Below the pieces are notes generated by a model. That model was not told where the DNA came from, ran no database searches, and saw only the letters and a program-made list of their open reading frames with translations. 64,000 nucleotides of DNA, taken from an uncultured Fodinibius sp. (GTDB taxonomy: Bacteria; Bacteroidota; Rhodothermia; Balneolales; Balneolaceae). Below, in pieces: positions 49,797 through 59,783 of this stretch (position 1 is its first letter; each line of letters begins with the position of its first letter). Where the stretch lies: positions 1-64,000 of the forward strand of contig CAJXOG010000007.1 of NCBI GenBank assembly GCA_913057775.1, written 5' to 3'. A program made the translations under genes and the position numbers.

Positions 49797-52505
49797 ATGG
49801 ATAAGTCGTTAGGATCATCAAAACTGTTTCGGATTCTTATTCCCCTCCTGCTTATAGTAGTACTGATTGGAGTATTTTCAGATTGGATTATAGAATGGCT
49901 TTGGTTGGACAACTTGGGATACGATCAGGTCTTTTGGACCATTAAAATAACTCAAGCATTGCTACTTATTTCATCGCTAGTCGTAGCCATGATTTACGTA
50001 CTGCCAAACATGGGCAAGCTGGGCAAGAAATTCAGCACTATGCATTTTGGGCAGTCGCCCTTGGCTCAGCTGAAACTGCACGAAATTGATGCTAAGAAAA
50101 TTAAAACTGCGTTCTACGGTGCCGGTGCTGCGATAAGTCTCTTCTTTTCGCTGGCGTTTTTCATGCGATGGGATACCTATTTTCGGTTTCACTGGAGTGA
50201 AATGTTCGGTCAGATCGATCCTATCTTTGGTCATGATGTCGGCTTTTATGTATTTCGCCTCCCCTTTTTGGAGCTCGTCCAAAACAGCTTAACATCGCTG
50301 GTCTTTTTTATCACCGTGGGAATAATCATCCTGTATATCTATTCAGGTGCCCTATCCCTGCAATCCATACGTAGTTTGAGCGCCAGTAAAGATGTCAAAA
50401 AGCATATTTTTATTAATTTGGGCATCTGGTTTCTACTGCTTTCATGGGGATATTACCTTGAACGTTACAATCTGCTTTATAACTCGACCGGAGCAGTATT
50501 TGGTGCCAGCTATGTGGATATTAACATTCAATTGCCGGTTATCTGGCTCCTCTGCGGACTCACATTCCTCCTGGGATTGTTCTCCTTCTTTCAACTATAT
50601 AAAGATCGGCTAAAATGGATCATCTATGCCGCTGCCGCCACTATTTTGATTGGCGTAATAGGCAATGGATTATTGCCGGGTATGGTTCAACAATTTGTAG
50701 TACAACCCAGCGAACTGCAGCTTGAAGAACCATATATCGAGCACAGTATTGAGCAAACCCGCAAGGCTTATGCACTCGATGAGATGGAAACACAACCCTA
50801 CAGTGCGCAACCATCTGAGGAGATGGGATGGCCGACTATTGAACGAAATGAAGAAACCGTTGAAAATATTCGTTTATGGGATCCAAGGCTGCTGATCCAA
50901 ACCTATCGTCAGCTGCAGGAAATCAGACTTTATTACCAATTTTATAATGTCGATGTCGATCGCTACCACACTAATGAAGGGTACCTCCAAATGATGGTAG
51001 CTGCACGTGAACTTTCAGAGGAAATGCCCGAAGGATCAGACACATGGGTGAACCGACGATTGCAATATACACACGGGTACGGATTAGTAATGAGTCCCGT
51101 AGCACAAGAGGGATCGCAAGGTGATCCTCGACTTGCTATTAAGGATATCCCACCGGTAAGTGATATTGGACTGGATGTTGAGCAGCCAGCCATTTATTAC
51201 GGAGAACACAACGACGACTACAAAATCGTCAATACGAACATACGAGAGCTTGACTATCCCCAGGGAGACCAAAATGTATATACCAATTACCAAGGTAGCA
51301 GTGGCGTGCCTATTGGCAATATTTTTAAACGATTACTTTTTGCATGGAACTTTGGGGATATCAATATTCTGCTAACCGATTATATCAAGGATGATAGCAA
51401 AATCATCTTCTGGAAGCGGATACAAGATCGGGTCCGAAATATAGCTCCATTTCTCCGAATGGAAGATGACCCTTATATGGTTTTAGATGAGGGTAAATTG
51501 TACTGGATACAGGACGCCTATACCACGTCGGCCAACTTCCCCTATTCCGAACCTTTTAACAACTCATTTAATTATATCCGGAATTCGGTTAAAGTTGTTG
51601 TAGATGCCTACAATGGCTCGGTTGATTTTTACGTCTCCGACGATAACGATCCTATATTAAATATGTATGAGGATATTTTTCCGAATATGTTTCAGCCCAT
51701 TGATAATATGCCAGGCTCCCTGAAACAGCATGTCCGATACCCGATTTATTACTTTAAGGCTCAACTCGATAAATACAACAAATATCACATGACCGATCCT
51801 CAGGTGTTTTACAATAATGAAGACCTGTGGACTCGACCAAATGAAAAGTATGGCGGCCAATCCATCAAAATGGAACCCTATTATGTGCTTACAAAGCTTC
51901 CGGATCAGGAAGAACTACAGTACTTGTTGATTAGCCCGCTAACGCCAAATAATCGTGATAATATGATCGGATGGATGGCGGCAAATTCGGACTATCCCAA
52001 CTATGGTGAGGTATCGGTTTACCAATTACCTAAAGACCGTCTTATTCTAGGTCCGGCCCAGATTGAGGCCCGTATCGATCAGGATACGGAAATTTCACGT
52101 CAACTTGCGCTGTGGGATCAACGTGGGTCGCGTGTTATTCGGGGCAACCTGATGGTAATCCCGATCGAAGATTCATTCATCTACGTAGAACCTGTCTTCC
52201 TGATTGCTGAAGGAGTCGACATCCCTCAGCTACAGCGTGTGATTGCCACTACGGGCGAAAAAATTGCTATGCAACCAACACTCTGGCAATCTATCGAAGC
52301 ACTCTATGGCAAACGTGATGAGCGAGTTGCCACTGCAGAAATTGATACCACTACGGCACTACCTGAACAACCCGCAAGAGAAGGAACCCAAGACTATTCA
52401 CAGTTACAAAACCTATGGAACGAAGCTCAGGAAGCCCTCCAAAACGGCAATTGGGAAGAGTTTGGGAGAAAGATGAAGGAAATTGAAGACCAAATTAATC
52501 AGTAG
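49797..52505 (+). CDS. UPF0182 family large membrane protein
   Basis: The 902-residue protein has seven membrane segments in its first third. The first carries FSDWIIEWLWLDNLGYDQVFW, an easily recognised UPF0182 block. A large extracytoplasmic region follows (NVDVDRYHTNEGYLQMMVAAREL, VYTNYQGSSGVPIGN, FPYSEPFNNSFNYIRNSVKVV). The C-terminal 30 residues are helical and charged. UPF0182 proteins are widespread, with no confirmed function. Length is within the usual 850-1000 range. It is monocistronic, divergent from the SatD module and convergent with the PAS kinase gene. Confidence 0.93.
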   Translation: MDKSLGSSKLFRILIPLLLIVVLIGVFSDWIIEWLWLDNLGYDQVFWTIKITQALLLISSLVVAMIYVLPNMGKLGKKFSTMHFGQSPLAQLKLHEIDAKKIKTAFYGAGAAISLFFSLAFFMRWDTYFRFHWSEMFGQIDPIFGHDVGFYVFRLPFLELVQNSLTSLVFFITVGIIILYIYSGALSLQSIRSLSASKDVKKHIFINLGIWFLLLSWGYYLERYNLLYNSTGAVFGASYVDINIQLPVIWLLCGLTFLLGLFSFFQLYKDRLKWIIYAAAATILIGVIGNGLLPGMVQQFVVQPSELQLEEPYIEHSIEQTRKAYALDEMETQPYSAQPSEEMGWPTIERNEETVENIRLWDPRLLIQTYRQLQEIRLYYQFYNVDVDRYHTNEGYLQMMVAARELSEEMPEGSDTWVNRRLQYTHGYGLVMSPVAQEGSQGDPRLAIKDIPPVSDIGLDVEQPAIYYGEHNDDYKIVNTNIRELDYPQGDQNVYTNYQGSSGVPIGNIFKRLLFAWNFGDINILLTDYIKDDSKIIFWKRIQDRVRNIAPFLRMEDDPYMVLDEGKLYWIQDAYTTSANFPYSEPFNNSFNYIRNSVKVVVDAYNGSVDFYVSDDNDPILNMYEDIFPNMFQPIDNMPGSLKQHVRYPIYYFKAQLDKYNKYHMTDPQVFYNNEDLWTRPNEKYGGQSIKMEPYYVLTKLPDQEELQYLLISPLTPNNRDNMIGWMAANSDYPNYGEVSVYQLPKDRLILGPAQIEARIDQDTEISRQLALWDQRGSRVIRGNLMVIPIEDSFIYVEPVFLIAEGVDIPQLQRVIATTGEKIAMQPTLWQSIEALYGKRDERVATAEIDTTTALPEQPAREGTQDYSQLQNLWNEAQEALQNGNWEEFGRKMKEIEDQINQ

Positions 52506-52519
52506 GCAAAATTTTTAAG

Positions 52520-52543
52520 TCGTCGGGCATTCAGTCCCGGCGA
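52520..52543. terminator. Weak hairpin between UPF0182 and histidine kinase genes
   Basis: TCGTCGGG and CCCGGCGA can pair over 8 positions (one G-U) around an 8-base loop in the 38-base gap between two convergent genes. A TTAAAAATTTT flank lies on the minus side. The plus side lacks a T-run, so this is a weak call. Confidence 0.4.
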
Positions 52544-55015
52544 TTAATGCTCCAACGTAAAGTGCAAGGCGAATTTTGTACCTGGATTTTCATTACTGAA
52601 TTCAGCCTCGGCATCTAACTGTTCGGAGAGCGTATGTATCAATTTGATACCAAGAGACTCAGGGTTTTCAAGATTAATTTCACCTGGTATACCGATACCA
52701 TCATCAACAATTGAAAGGTACACTTCTTCGCCCCTTCTATTTAAGTTTATTTCAATTTTGCCTTTTTCTTTCTCGGGATATGCATGCTTGAACGCATTGG
52801 TAATAATCTCATTTAAAATGAGTCCGCATGGTATAGCCTGATTTACCGTAAGGTTAACTGGATCGACATTTATTGAAACATCAATATCGGTCTGTGAAGT
52901 ACCCATTGAAGCTAAAATGACATCAGTCAATTCCTGTAAATATTGTTCAAAACTGATCTCCGATAAGTTTTCATTCTGATAGAGCTTTTCGTGTATTAAA
53001 GCGATTGAATTAACCCGCATTTGGCTAATTTCAATCACATCTTTCGCCTCTTCCGAGCTTGTATTATACGCCTGCAGCTCAAGCAAACCGGTAATAACAG
53101 CCAAATTATTTTTTACTCTGTGATGGATTTCCGCCAAGAGCACTTCTTTCTCCTTAAGGGATTTTTTTACCTTCTCCTCAGCCTGCTTTCGCTCGCTTAT
53201 ATCCACATAAATTCCAAAAATGGCGACCGTCATATCATTTACAGTTACTGGAACGCCATAAATGAGTACGTCTACAAAGCTTCCATCTTTACACAATCTT
53301 TTGCCCGAATGAAAAGCTGGTTTACCTTCAAAAATAGTATTTGAAATTTCACGAGCCTCTTTTTTCTCATGCTCAGGAACAATCAGCTGATCAATATTCA
53401 AGCCCTTAATTTCTTTCGTCTCATAACCAAAAGTTTCACTAAAAGCCCCATTCACCTGCCTAATCTCCTGCCGCTTATCCATAAGCGCGATAGAAATGGG
53501 GGAATTTTGGAATAGTTGACGGAACATTTCTTCACTTTTACGCAGCTCTTCTTCCGCCTCATACCGTTCACTTATGTCGCGGGCAATGGTTATTACGGCA
53601 TCTTCTCCGAAATAACTTCCGTTACTAATAACAATCTCCTGTGGAAACACTTCTCCGTTCTTTCGCTTGCCCCACCATTCAAAACTTTGTGTTTTCCCAT
53701 CAAGAGCCTTCTGAATATGGGCTTTCATTTTATCCATATCAACCTTACCGGTAGCAGACAAGGCCTTAGGTTTTTTGCCTATAAAATATGATTGATCGTA
53801 TCCATGCATTTCTACTGCACCACAATTAACCTCAAGGAAACGACCCTTGTTGTCTTGGATATACACAGCATCACTAATTGAATCAAAAAGATTTTGAAAC
53901 GTCTCTACGCTGGAGCGGTACTTACGAAATACCTCTTTGTCTTTAGTGATATCAACCAGCGTGCCTACAATAGCCGCCTTGCCCTGGTATAACGTCTTTG
54001 AACCATATATGCTTACATCTATAACGCGTCCGCCCTTGGTAACTCCTTTAACCTCATACTCCTCTTCGGCCTCTGGATTTCCATTGAGTCGATCTCTCAT
54101 ATTGGAAATAATCAGAGCCTTGTCATCAGGATGAGCAAGATCCTGGGGATGGAAATCATCAATTATTTCTTGTTGATCATATCCAAAAATCTCTGCCAAT
54201 CTGGGATTTACATATTTAAATTTGCCATCCTGAATAAGAAAAACCCCCACCAAGGATTTTTCGGAGAGCGTACGAAATAAATTTTGCGATTCTTTTCGCT
54301 CACTGACATCACTAACCAGAGAATGTACTGAATGCAGGTTCTCATTCTCATCATAAATTAAGGAGTTGTGCCACTCGCATATAATGGTTTCCCCACTTTT
54401 GGTCAGCGATTTTCCTTCTACCGAATAATGGGTTTTCCGGTTCGCAATAGCTTCTCGAAGATTTCTTTTCGCCTGACCTATTTCATCATCAGCAATTAAT
54501 TCATCAATGAAATTATCCCACCCGATAACTTCATCTTCGCGCCACCCAAAAAGTGCTTCGGCCTTCTCAGACCAGTCTCTAATTCTATTATCGGCATCCC
54601 ATTCTATCCTTGCTAATGGAAAATTTGATTCGTGAGTTATAAATTTTGGAAACTCAACACGTCGAGCTTCATTCTTTTCTATCAACTCGCTAACATCATG
54701 AGCAATAGCTATTTTGGCCGGTACACTCTTGTAGTAAAAAGTATGATAGGTAAACTGAACATAGAGTGTATCCCCATCTTTGGTTTGTTGGACCCAAATC
54801 TTATCTACAATCTTATTGTCATCCGGCAATCCATCGACTAATTCAACTCTTTTTTTCTTTTCTCCCAGGTCGTATACATCCATTGCAAGAAATTCATCAC
54901 GAGAATAACCATAAGAATTTAATGCCGCCTTATTGACATCTAAAATTTTTAGTGTTTTATGATCAAGAATAAATATAGGTTGATCCTCAAAGAATGAGGA
55001 GTAATCACTTTCCAT
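52544..55015 (-). CDS. Soluble five-PAS sensor histidine kinase (HisKA_2 type)
   Basis: The 823-residue protein has five PAS domains in a row, starting near residues 10, 132, 250, 372 and 495; recurring cues are FGYxxxEI-like endings such as YGYSRDEFL, FGWREDEVI, FGYDQQEII and FGYETKEIK. The kinase part follows: EIHHRVKNNLAVITGLLELQ (HisKA_2 with the phosphohistidine), then NEIITNAFKHAYPE, VDDGIGIP, and GTKFALHF in the ATPase domain. No membrane helix or response regulator gene is present, so it is an orphan cytoplasmic kinase. Signals sensed cannot be told from sequence; no heme or flavin motif is obvious. Confidence 0.92.
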   Translation of the reverse strand: MESDYSSFFEDQPIFILDHKTLKILDVNKAALNSYGYSRDEFLAMDVYDLGEKKKRVELVDGLPDDNKIVDKIWVQQTKDGDTLYVQFTYHTFYYKSVPAKIAIAHDVSELIEKNEARRVEFPKFITHESNFPLARIEWDADNRIRDWSEKAEALFGWREDEVIGWDNFIDELIADDEIGQAKRNLREAIANRKTHYSVEGKSLTKSGETIICEWHNSLIYDENENLHSVHSLVSDVSERKESQNLFRTLSEKSLVGVFLIQDGKFKYVNPRLAEIFGYDQQEIIDDFHPQDLAHPDDKALIISNMRDRLNGNPEAEEEYEVKGVTKGGRVIDVSIYGSKTLYQGKAAIVGTLVDITKDKEVFRKYRSSVETFQNLFDSISDAVYIQDNKGRFLEVNCGAVEMHGYDQSYFIGKKPKALSATGKVDMDKMKAHIQKALDGKTQSFEWWGKRKNGEVFPQEIVISNGSYFGEDAVITIARDISERYEAEEELRKSEEMFRQLFQNSPISIALMDKRQEIRQVNGAFSETFGYETKEIKGLNIDQLIVPEHEKKEAREISNTIFEGKPAFHSGKRLCKDGSFVDVLIYGVPVTVNDMTVAIFGIYVDISERKQAEEKVKKSLKEKEVLLAEIHHRVKNNLAVITGLLELQAYNTSSEEAKDVIEISQMRVNSIALIHEKLYQNENLSEISFEQYLQELTDVILASMGTSQTDIDVSINVDPVNLTVNQAIPCGLILNEIITNAFKHAYPEKEKGKIEINLNRRGEEVYLSIVDDGIGIPGEINLENPESLGIKLIHTLSEQLDAEAEFSNENPGTKFALHFTLEH

Positions 55016-55224
55016 CTCTTAAATTCTATGTCCTTGTATTAATCTATACCATCCAAACCGTTTATATTATCGGCGATAATCTATAACTCTAAACCAATAA
55101 ATAAAACCATTATTTAGAATTTTCAATTAAGTGGAAATGTATCTGTGCCTGTTTTCTAATTTTTATATCTTAAGAAGCTTTAATTAAAAGCACGAACATC
55201 TTTTAAACGTATATTTATCTTTTA

Positions 55225-57171
55225 ATGGCTGAACAGATTACCATTACATTTCCAGACGGAAGCGAAAAGCAGTTCCCTAAAGGTACGACCGGACGCGAAG
55301 TTGCTGAATCAATTTCGAAGGGGTTGGCTCGCGAAGCGCTTAGCATTACGCTAGATGATGAAATCATGGATTTAGATCGACCGATCAATCGCGACGGCAC
55401 TATTACGATTAATACCTGGGATAGCGAGGATGGTAAATACACATTCTGGCATTCCTCAGCCCACGTTCTGGCTGAAGCAATTCAGGAGATTTATCCCAAT
55501 GCAAAATTTGCTATCGGCCCGCCCGTCGAAAATGGATTTTATTATGATATCGATTTTGGAGATCAAACAATTGGCGAAGATGATCTGGAGAAGATCGAAA
55601 ATAAAATGATTGAGCTGGCACGGGAGAAAAATGAATTTACTCGCAAACCGGTTACCAAGGAAGAGGCGCTCGCTTTTTATAAAGATGTTGACAACGAATA
55701 TAAAGTTGAGCTAATAGAAGATCTTGATGATGGAAATATTACGTTTTATGAACAAGGTAATTTTACTGATCTGTGCCGGGGACCGCATATCCCGGATACT
55801 GGTCTTATCAAAGCAGTTAAATTAACCAGTCTGGCCGGAGCGTACTGGCGTGGAGATGAAAATAATGAACAGCTTACGCGAATTTATGGGATCTCATTTC
55901 CCAAGCAAAAACTGCTCAACCAGTACATCGAACAGGTTGAGGAAGCCAAGAAACGAGATCACAAAAAGTTGGGCAAAGAGCTTGGCATTTATATGATTGA
56001 TCCCATGGTTGGACAGGGATTACCTGTTTGGCTGCCCAATGGTACTGTTCTGCGTCGCACACTTGAAGCATTTTTGCGCGAGGAACAGAAAAAGCGGGGC
56101 TATCAAGAAGTTATTACTCCGCACATTGGAAACTTGGAATTATACCGAACATCGGGCCACTTCCCCTATTATCGGGAATCGCAATATAATCCCATTGAAA
56201 TGGGAGAAGACGGCGAAGGATACCTATTGAAACCGATGAACTGCCCACATCATCATCGCATATATTCGAACGAGCTTCGAAGTTATCGCGATCTTCCAAT
56301 GCGACTGGCTGAGTTCGGAAGTGTCTATCGCTACGAACAATCCGGGGAATTAAATGGATTGTCACGTGTTCGCGGTTTTACCCAAGATGATGCTCATATC
56401 TACTGTACGCACGACCAGCTCAAAGATGAGATCATCAATGTAATTGAATTGACAGAACTTGTATTCGGTACTTTTGAAATGCCGGTAGATATTCGTCTTT
56501 CTTACCGCGATGACAATGAAGATAAATATGGCGGTGCCGAAGAATTTTGGGATCGGGCCGAACACGAGATCAAAGAAGTTGCTGATGAAATGGACTTAGA
56601 TTATAAGGTTGCACGCGGTGAAGCAAGCTTCTACGGACCAAAAATAGATTTCATTATCCGGGATGCCATAGGCCGAAAATGGCAGTTGGGCACTATACAG
56701 GTAGATTATGTAATGCCCGAACGCTTTGACTTAACCTATGTAGGATCTGATAACAATAAACATCGGCCGGTAATTATTCACCGCGCACCATTTGGCTCCA
56801 TGGAACGGTTTACGAGTATCTTAATTGAACATTTTGCGGGTGATTTTCCTGTCTGGCTTGCTCCAAAACAGGTTCAAATCATACCTGTTTCTGATGATTT
56901 TAATGAGTATGCCTTCAAGTGTGCATCGAAGTTAAAAGAAGAAGACGTCCGCGTTGAGGTTGACACACGAAGTGAACCAATAGGCGGAAAAATTCGGGAT
57001 GCTGAAACGAGCAAGATACCATATATGTTAATAGTAGGTGGTGATGAAGAATCGGGTGGAACCGTATCAGTTCGTCGCCACAAAGAAGGTGATATTGGAA
57101 CTTTTGATTTTTCTGAATTTCTTTCTAATCTCACTACTGAGATTAATAACAAAGATGTTCCCAAGCATTAG
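55225..57171 (+). CDS. thrS: Threonine-tRNA ligase
   Basis: ThrRS charges tRNA-Thr. The 648-residue protein has the TGS domain (ITFPDGSEKQFPKGTTGREVA), the editing domain (FWHSSAHVLAEAI with the HxxxH pair, and LCRGPHIPDTG), the class II core (MNCPHHHRIY, RLAEFGSVYRYEQSGELNGLSRVRGF in part, and PVIIHRAPFGSMERF), and the anticodon-binding domain (PKQVQIIPVSDDF). All catalytic landmarks are intact. It heads the translation cluster thrS-infC-rpmI-rplT-pheS-pheT, 41 bases before infC, as in many bacteria. Confidence 0.97.
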   Translation: MAEQITITFPDGSEKQFPKGTTGREVAESISKGLAREALSITLDDEIMDLDRPINRDGTITINTWDSEDGKYTFWHSSAHVLAEAIQEIYPNAKFAIGPPVENGFYYDIDFGDQTIGEDDLEKIENKMIELAREKNEFTRKPVTKEEALAFYKDVDNEYKVELIEDLDDGNITFYEQGNFTDLCRGPHIPDTGLIKAVKLTSLAGAYWRGDENNEQLTRIYGISFPKQKLLNQYIEQVEEAKKRDHKKLGKELGIYMIDPMVGQGLPVWLPNGTVLRRTLEAFLREEQKKRGYQEVITPHIGNLELYRTSGHFPYYRESQYNPIEMGEDGEGYLLKPMNCPHHHRIYSNELRSYRDLPMRLAEFGSVYRYEQSGELNGLSRVRGFTQDDAHIYCTHDQLKDEIINVIELTELVFGTFEMPVDIRLSYRDDNEDKYGGAEEFWDRAEHEIKEVADEMDLDYKVARGEASFYGPKIDFIIRDAIGRKWQLGTIQVDYVMPERFDLTYVGSDNNKHRPVIIHRAPFGSMERFTSILIEHFAGDFPVWLAPKQVQIIPVSDDFNEYAFKCASKLKEEDVRVEVDTRSEPIGGKIRDAETSKIPYMLIVGGDEESGGTVSVRRHKEGDIGTFDFSEFLSNLTTEINNKDVPKH

Positions 57172-57200
57172 ACTTTAAATCGATTAATTTTCATAAAAAG

Positions 57201-57215
57201 AAGAGGTAACTTATC
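57201..57215 (+). promoter_or_regulatory. Shine-Dalgarno and AUC start of infC
   Basis: AAGAGG at 57201-57206 lies 6 bases before ATC at 57213. An in-frame TAA at 57207-57209 closes the reading frame upstream. No ATG, GTG or TTG occurs in frame between there and 57381, which lies inside the conserved protein. The AUC is therefore the best start. Confidence 0.78.
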
Positions 57216-57776
57216 GCAAGAAAAACACGAAGACGACGACCACGGGGCAATGATGATCGTCCCAATGCTAATGAAGAAATCCGTGCATCAAAAGTACGGG
57301 TAGTACACCCCGAAGATGTTGAAAAAGAACACGAGGTTGTACCCATCGATCGCGCATTAGAAATTGCAGAATCGTATGGGATGGATCTTGTAGAAGTAGC
57401 CCCCAATGCCAAACCACCGGTTTGCAAGGTGCTGGATTTCGGCAAGTATATGTACAAAAAGAAGAAGAAGGAAAAAGAAGCTAAAAAGAAACAGCACACC
57501 GTGCAGGTTAAAGAGCTTCGTTTCCGACCCAATACCGATGATCATGACCTGGAATTTAAAACGCGTCATGCCAGAGAATTCCTTGAAGGTGGAGACAAGG
57601 TGAAAGCTACGGTACAATTCCGCGGTCGTGACATGCTCTACACCGAGAAAGGAGAAGAATTACTTCAAGATTTGGCTGAAGAATTAGATGATGTTAGCGA
57701 GATTGAATCCAAGCCAAACATGGAAGGTCGCCGAATGATTATGATGTTGGCACCTACCGGAAAGGGCGGTTCATAG
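57213..57776 (+). CDS. infC: Translation initiation factor IF-3 with AUC start codon
   Basis: IF-3 keeps ribosomal subunits apart and checks initiator tRNA and start codon. The ORF track only shows 57381 onward (131 aa). The IF-3 N-domain clearly extends upstream: ARKTRRRRPRGNDD, then NEEIRASKVRVV and the DRALEIAESYGMDLVEVAP block. The C-domain has KELRFRPNTDDHDLEFKTR and APTGKGGS. The full protein is about 187 residues. The only near-cognate start with a good Shine-Dalgarno is ATC at 57213. IF-3 discriminates against such starts, which gives autoregulation in E. coli, whose infC begins with AUU. The gene lies between thrS and rpmI. Confidence 0.93.
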   Translation: MARKTRRRRPRGNDDRPNANEEIRASKVRVVHPEDVEKEHEVVPIDRALEIAESYGMDLVEVAPNAKPPVCKVLDFGKYMYKKKKKEKEAKKKQHTVQVKELRFRPNTDDHDLEFKTRHAREFLEGGDKVKATVQFRGRDMLYTEKGEELLQDLAEELDDVSEIESKPNMEGRRMIMMLAPTGKGGS

Positions 57777-57830
57777 GTGGCCCATTTTATTTGAGCTGCC
57801 AATAATTATATCCAGATATTATTTAAGATT

Positions 57831-57865
57831 AACCCTGTTGAAGAACATCTTCAGCAGGGTTTTTT
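57831..57865 (+). terminator. Terminator or attenuator between infC and rpmI
   Basis: AACCCTGTTGAAGA and TCTTCAGCAGGGTT pair over 14 positions (one G-U) around a 3-base loop and are followed by TTTTTAATG. It lies 54 bases after infC and 141 bases before rpmI. It could end a thrS-infC transcript or act as a controlled attenuator ahead of the ribosomal protein genes. Confidence 0.85.
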
Positions 57866-58006
57866 AATGAGTCAGATATTGAAGTTATTAATTGAGCCAA
57901 AAATCCAGAATATTTTGAGAATAACTTTCGATTAAGAGTTTAATCTGTATCCTTAATTGCTTATCTTCCAAGCCATAATTCCAAGAAATTCAAAAGGTAT
58001 ATTGTT

Positions 58007-58204
58007 ATGCCAAAAATGAAATCACATAGTGGGGCTAAAAAGCGCTTTAAGAAAACCGCTTCTGGTAAGTATATGCGTAAAAAAGCTGGAAAGGCTCATA
58101 TCCTCACGAAAAAAACAAGCAGAAAGAAGCGAAAGCTCGGCAAGGTTACTGAGGTTGATAAAACCCAGAAAAAGGATGTCGAACAAATGCTTCCTTATAG
58201 CTAA
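58007..58204 (+). CDS. rpmI: 50S ribosomal protein L35
   Basis: The 65-residue basic protein begins [20 protein letters not shown], the standard L35 opening, and continues with [15 protein letters not shown]. It assembles late into the large subunit. It follows infC after a 230-base gap containing a terminator-like hairpin and is followed by rplT after 34 bases. The overlapping track ORF at 58029 is in another frame. Confidence 0.97.
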   Translation: MPKMKSHSGAKKRFKKTASGKYMRKKAGKAHILTKKTSRKKRKLGKVTEVDKTQKKDVEQMLPYS

Positions 58205-58238
58205 TTACATAAATACTAACTCTTAAACATTAGACAAA

Positions 58239-58586
58239 ATGCCACGATCAAGAAATAAGGTGGCTTCCCGTCGCCGTCGCCGCAAGATTTTAAAACAGGC
58301 GAAAGGTTACTGGGGCAAGCGAAAGAATGTTTATAAGTTTGCGAAGAACACGATTGAGAAAGGGATGCTGTATCAGTATCGCGATCGTAAAGTTCGCAAA
58401 CGTGAATTCAGAAAGCTCTGGATTACACGCATTAATGCTGCTGCCCGTCAAAACGGTACTACCTACTCACGACTGATGGGAGCCTTAGGACAAAAAGATA
58501 TTCAGATCAATCGCAAAGTCTTGGCTGATCTTGCCGTCAATGATCCGGAGACATTTACCGCTATTGTTGAAGAAGCTCAAAGCTAA
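58239..58586 (+). CDS. rplT: 50S ribosomal protein L20
   Basis: The 115-residue protein begins [20 protein letters not shown], then [21 protein letters not shown] and [23 protein letters not shown], all canonical L20 segments. L20 binds 23S rRNA early in assembly and represses its own operon in E. coli and Bacillus. It follows rpmI by 34 bases and is followed by a terminator before pheS. Confidence 0.97.
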   Translation: MPRSRNKVASRRRRRKILKQAKGYWGKRKNVYKFAKNTIEKGMLYQYRDRKVRKREFRKLWITRINAAARQNGTTYSRLMGALGQKDIQINRKVLADLAVNDPETFTAIVEEAQS

Positions 58587-58604
58587 TAGCGTGTACTGAT
58601 GTTA

Positions 58605-58646
58605 AAAGCCGGTCCCCTCGTATCTTCGGGAGGATCGGTTTTTTTA
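58605..58646 (+). terminator. Terminator downstream of rplT
   Basis: An imperfect stem with G-U pairs and mismatches (AAGCCGGTCCCCTCG with CGGGAGGATCGGTT, loop TATCTT) is followed by a run of seven or more T residues, 20 bases after the rplT stop. It separates rpmI-rplT from pheS. Confidence 0.82.
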
Positions 58647-58772
58647 TTTCTATTGAAGGGTTCCTCCTAATTAAATAGATTCCATTTATTATTACGCAAT
58701 ACGTCATATGCCCTATTTTCGGATAAAACGTATTTCATATATAGCTGAAATTATTTTCCACAGATATTTTTT

Positions 58773-59783
58773 ATGCTCGACGATATAAAAAAGTTAAAGC
58801 AAAAAGTTACCAACTACAGCATAACGAACGAGGAAGAGCTTGAGGACTTTCGGCTGGAGTTTCTATCCAGAAATGGCAAAGTGCAATCAATGTTTTCGCG
58901 GATGAGCGAAGTGCCAAATGAAAAGAAGGCGGAAGTGGGCCGCGCCATGAATGAAGTGAAAAATCTTGCTGAACAAACATTTGAGGAAGCCGAAAAACGA
59001 TTAGAGCGAGAAGAAGCGGCCGACTTAAAAGCAACTGATGATATAACTCTTCCGGCTCCTCCCTATTCATCAGGCTCCTACCATCCTCTTACTCAAACGA
59101 TGGAAGAGATGAAGAATATTTTCTATCGGCTTGGATTTTCTATTGCCGACGGACCGGAAATCGAGGATGATTTCCATAATTTTACGGCGTTAAATTTCCC
59201 GCCAAATCATCCTGCACGTGACGAACAGGATACCTTTTTTATTCAAAAAAATGAGACCGAACAGGACTTGGTACTACGCACGCATACTTCTCCTGTCCAG
59301 ATTCGCCTGATGCAGGAACAGGAACCACCTATTCGGGCGATCATGCCGGGACGTGTATATCGTAACGAGGCCGTATCTCCAAAATCATACTTCCTATTTC
59401 ACCAGGTTGAAGCACTCTATATAGATACGGATGTAAGCATCGCTGAACTCAAGGAAACCCTCATCAGTTTTGCCAAACTAATGTTTGGCTCGGATGTCAA
59501 ATATCGACTTCGTCCAGGCTATTTCCCTTTTACTGAACCCAGCCTGGAAATGGATATCTGGTGGGAAACAAATGATCCAAATGACGATGGAAAATGGCTG
59601 GAAATTTTGGGTTCCGGAATGGTAGACCCCAATGTGTTGAAAGCTGTTGATATTGATCCTGAAGAATACACGGGCTTTGCTTGGGGAATGGGTGTAGAGC
59701 GTATTGCCATGCTTCGTCATCAAATTGACGACATACGTATATTTTATAACAATGACGTCCGATTTTTAGAACAATTTCATTAA
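58773..59783 (+). CDS. pheS: Phenylalanine-tRNA ligase alpha subunit
   Basis: PheS forms the catalytic half of the alpha2-beta2 enzyme. The 336-residue protein has an N-terminal coiled coil (residues 1-90) and class II motifs: HPLTQTMEEMKNIFYRLGF, MPGRVYRNEAVSPKSYFLFHQVEALYI (in part), YFPFTEPSLEMDI, and GFAWGMGVERIAMLRHQIDD. These match PheS throughout. It starts 186 bases after rplT, past a terminator, so it may have its own promoter. pheT follows after 114 bases. Confidence 0.96.
   Translation: MLDDIKKLKQKVTNYSITNEEELEDFRLEFLSRNGKVQSMFSRMSEVPNEKKAEVGRAMNEVKNLAEQTFEEAEKRLEREEAADLKATDDITLPAPPYSSGSYHPLTQTMEEMKNIFYRLGFSIADGPEIEDDFHNFTALNFPPNHPARDEQDTFFIQKNETEQDLVLRTHTSPVQIRLMQEQEPPIRAIMPGRVYRNEAVSPKSYFLFHQVEALYIDTDVSIAELKETLISFAKLMFGSDVKYRLRPGYFPFTEPSLEMDIWWETNDPNDDGKWLEILGSGMVDPNVLKAVDIDPEEYTGFAWGMGVERIAMLRHQIDDIRIFYNNDVRFLEQFH

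Noticed and set aside
55016-55224. T-box or other leader riboswitch upstream of thrS
   Set aside because: The 209-base leader is AT-rich and shows no T-box sequence (TGGNACCGCG) or strong terminator/antiterminator pair.
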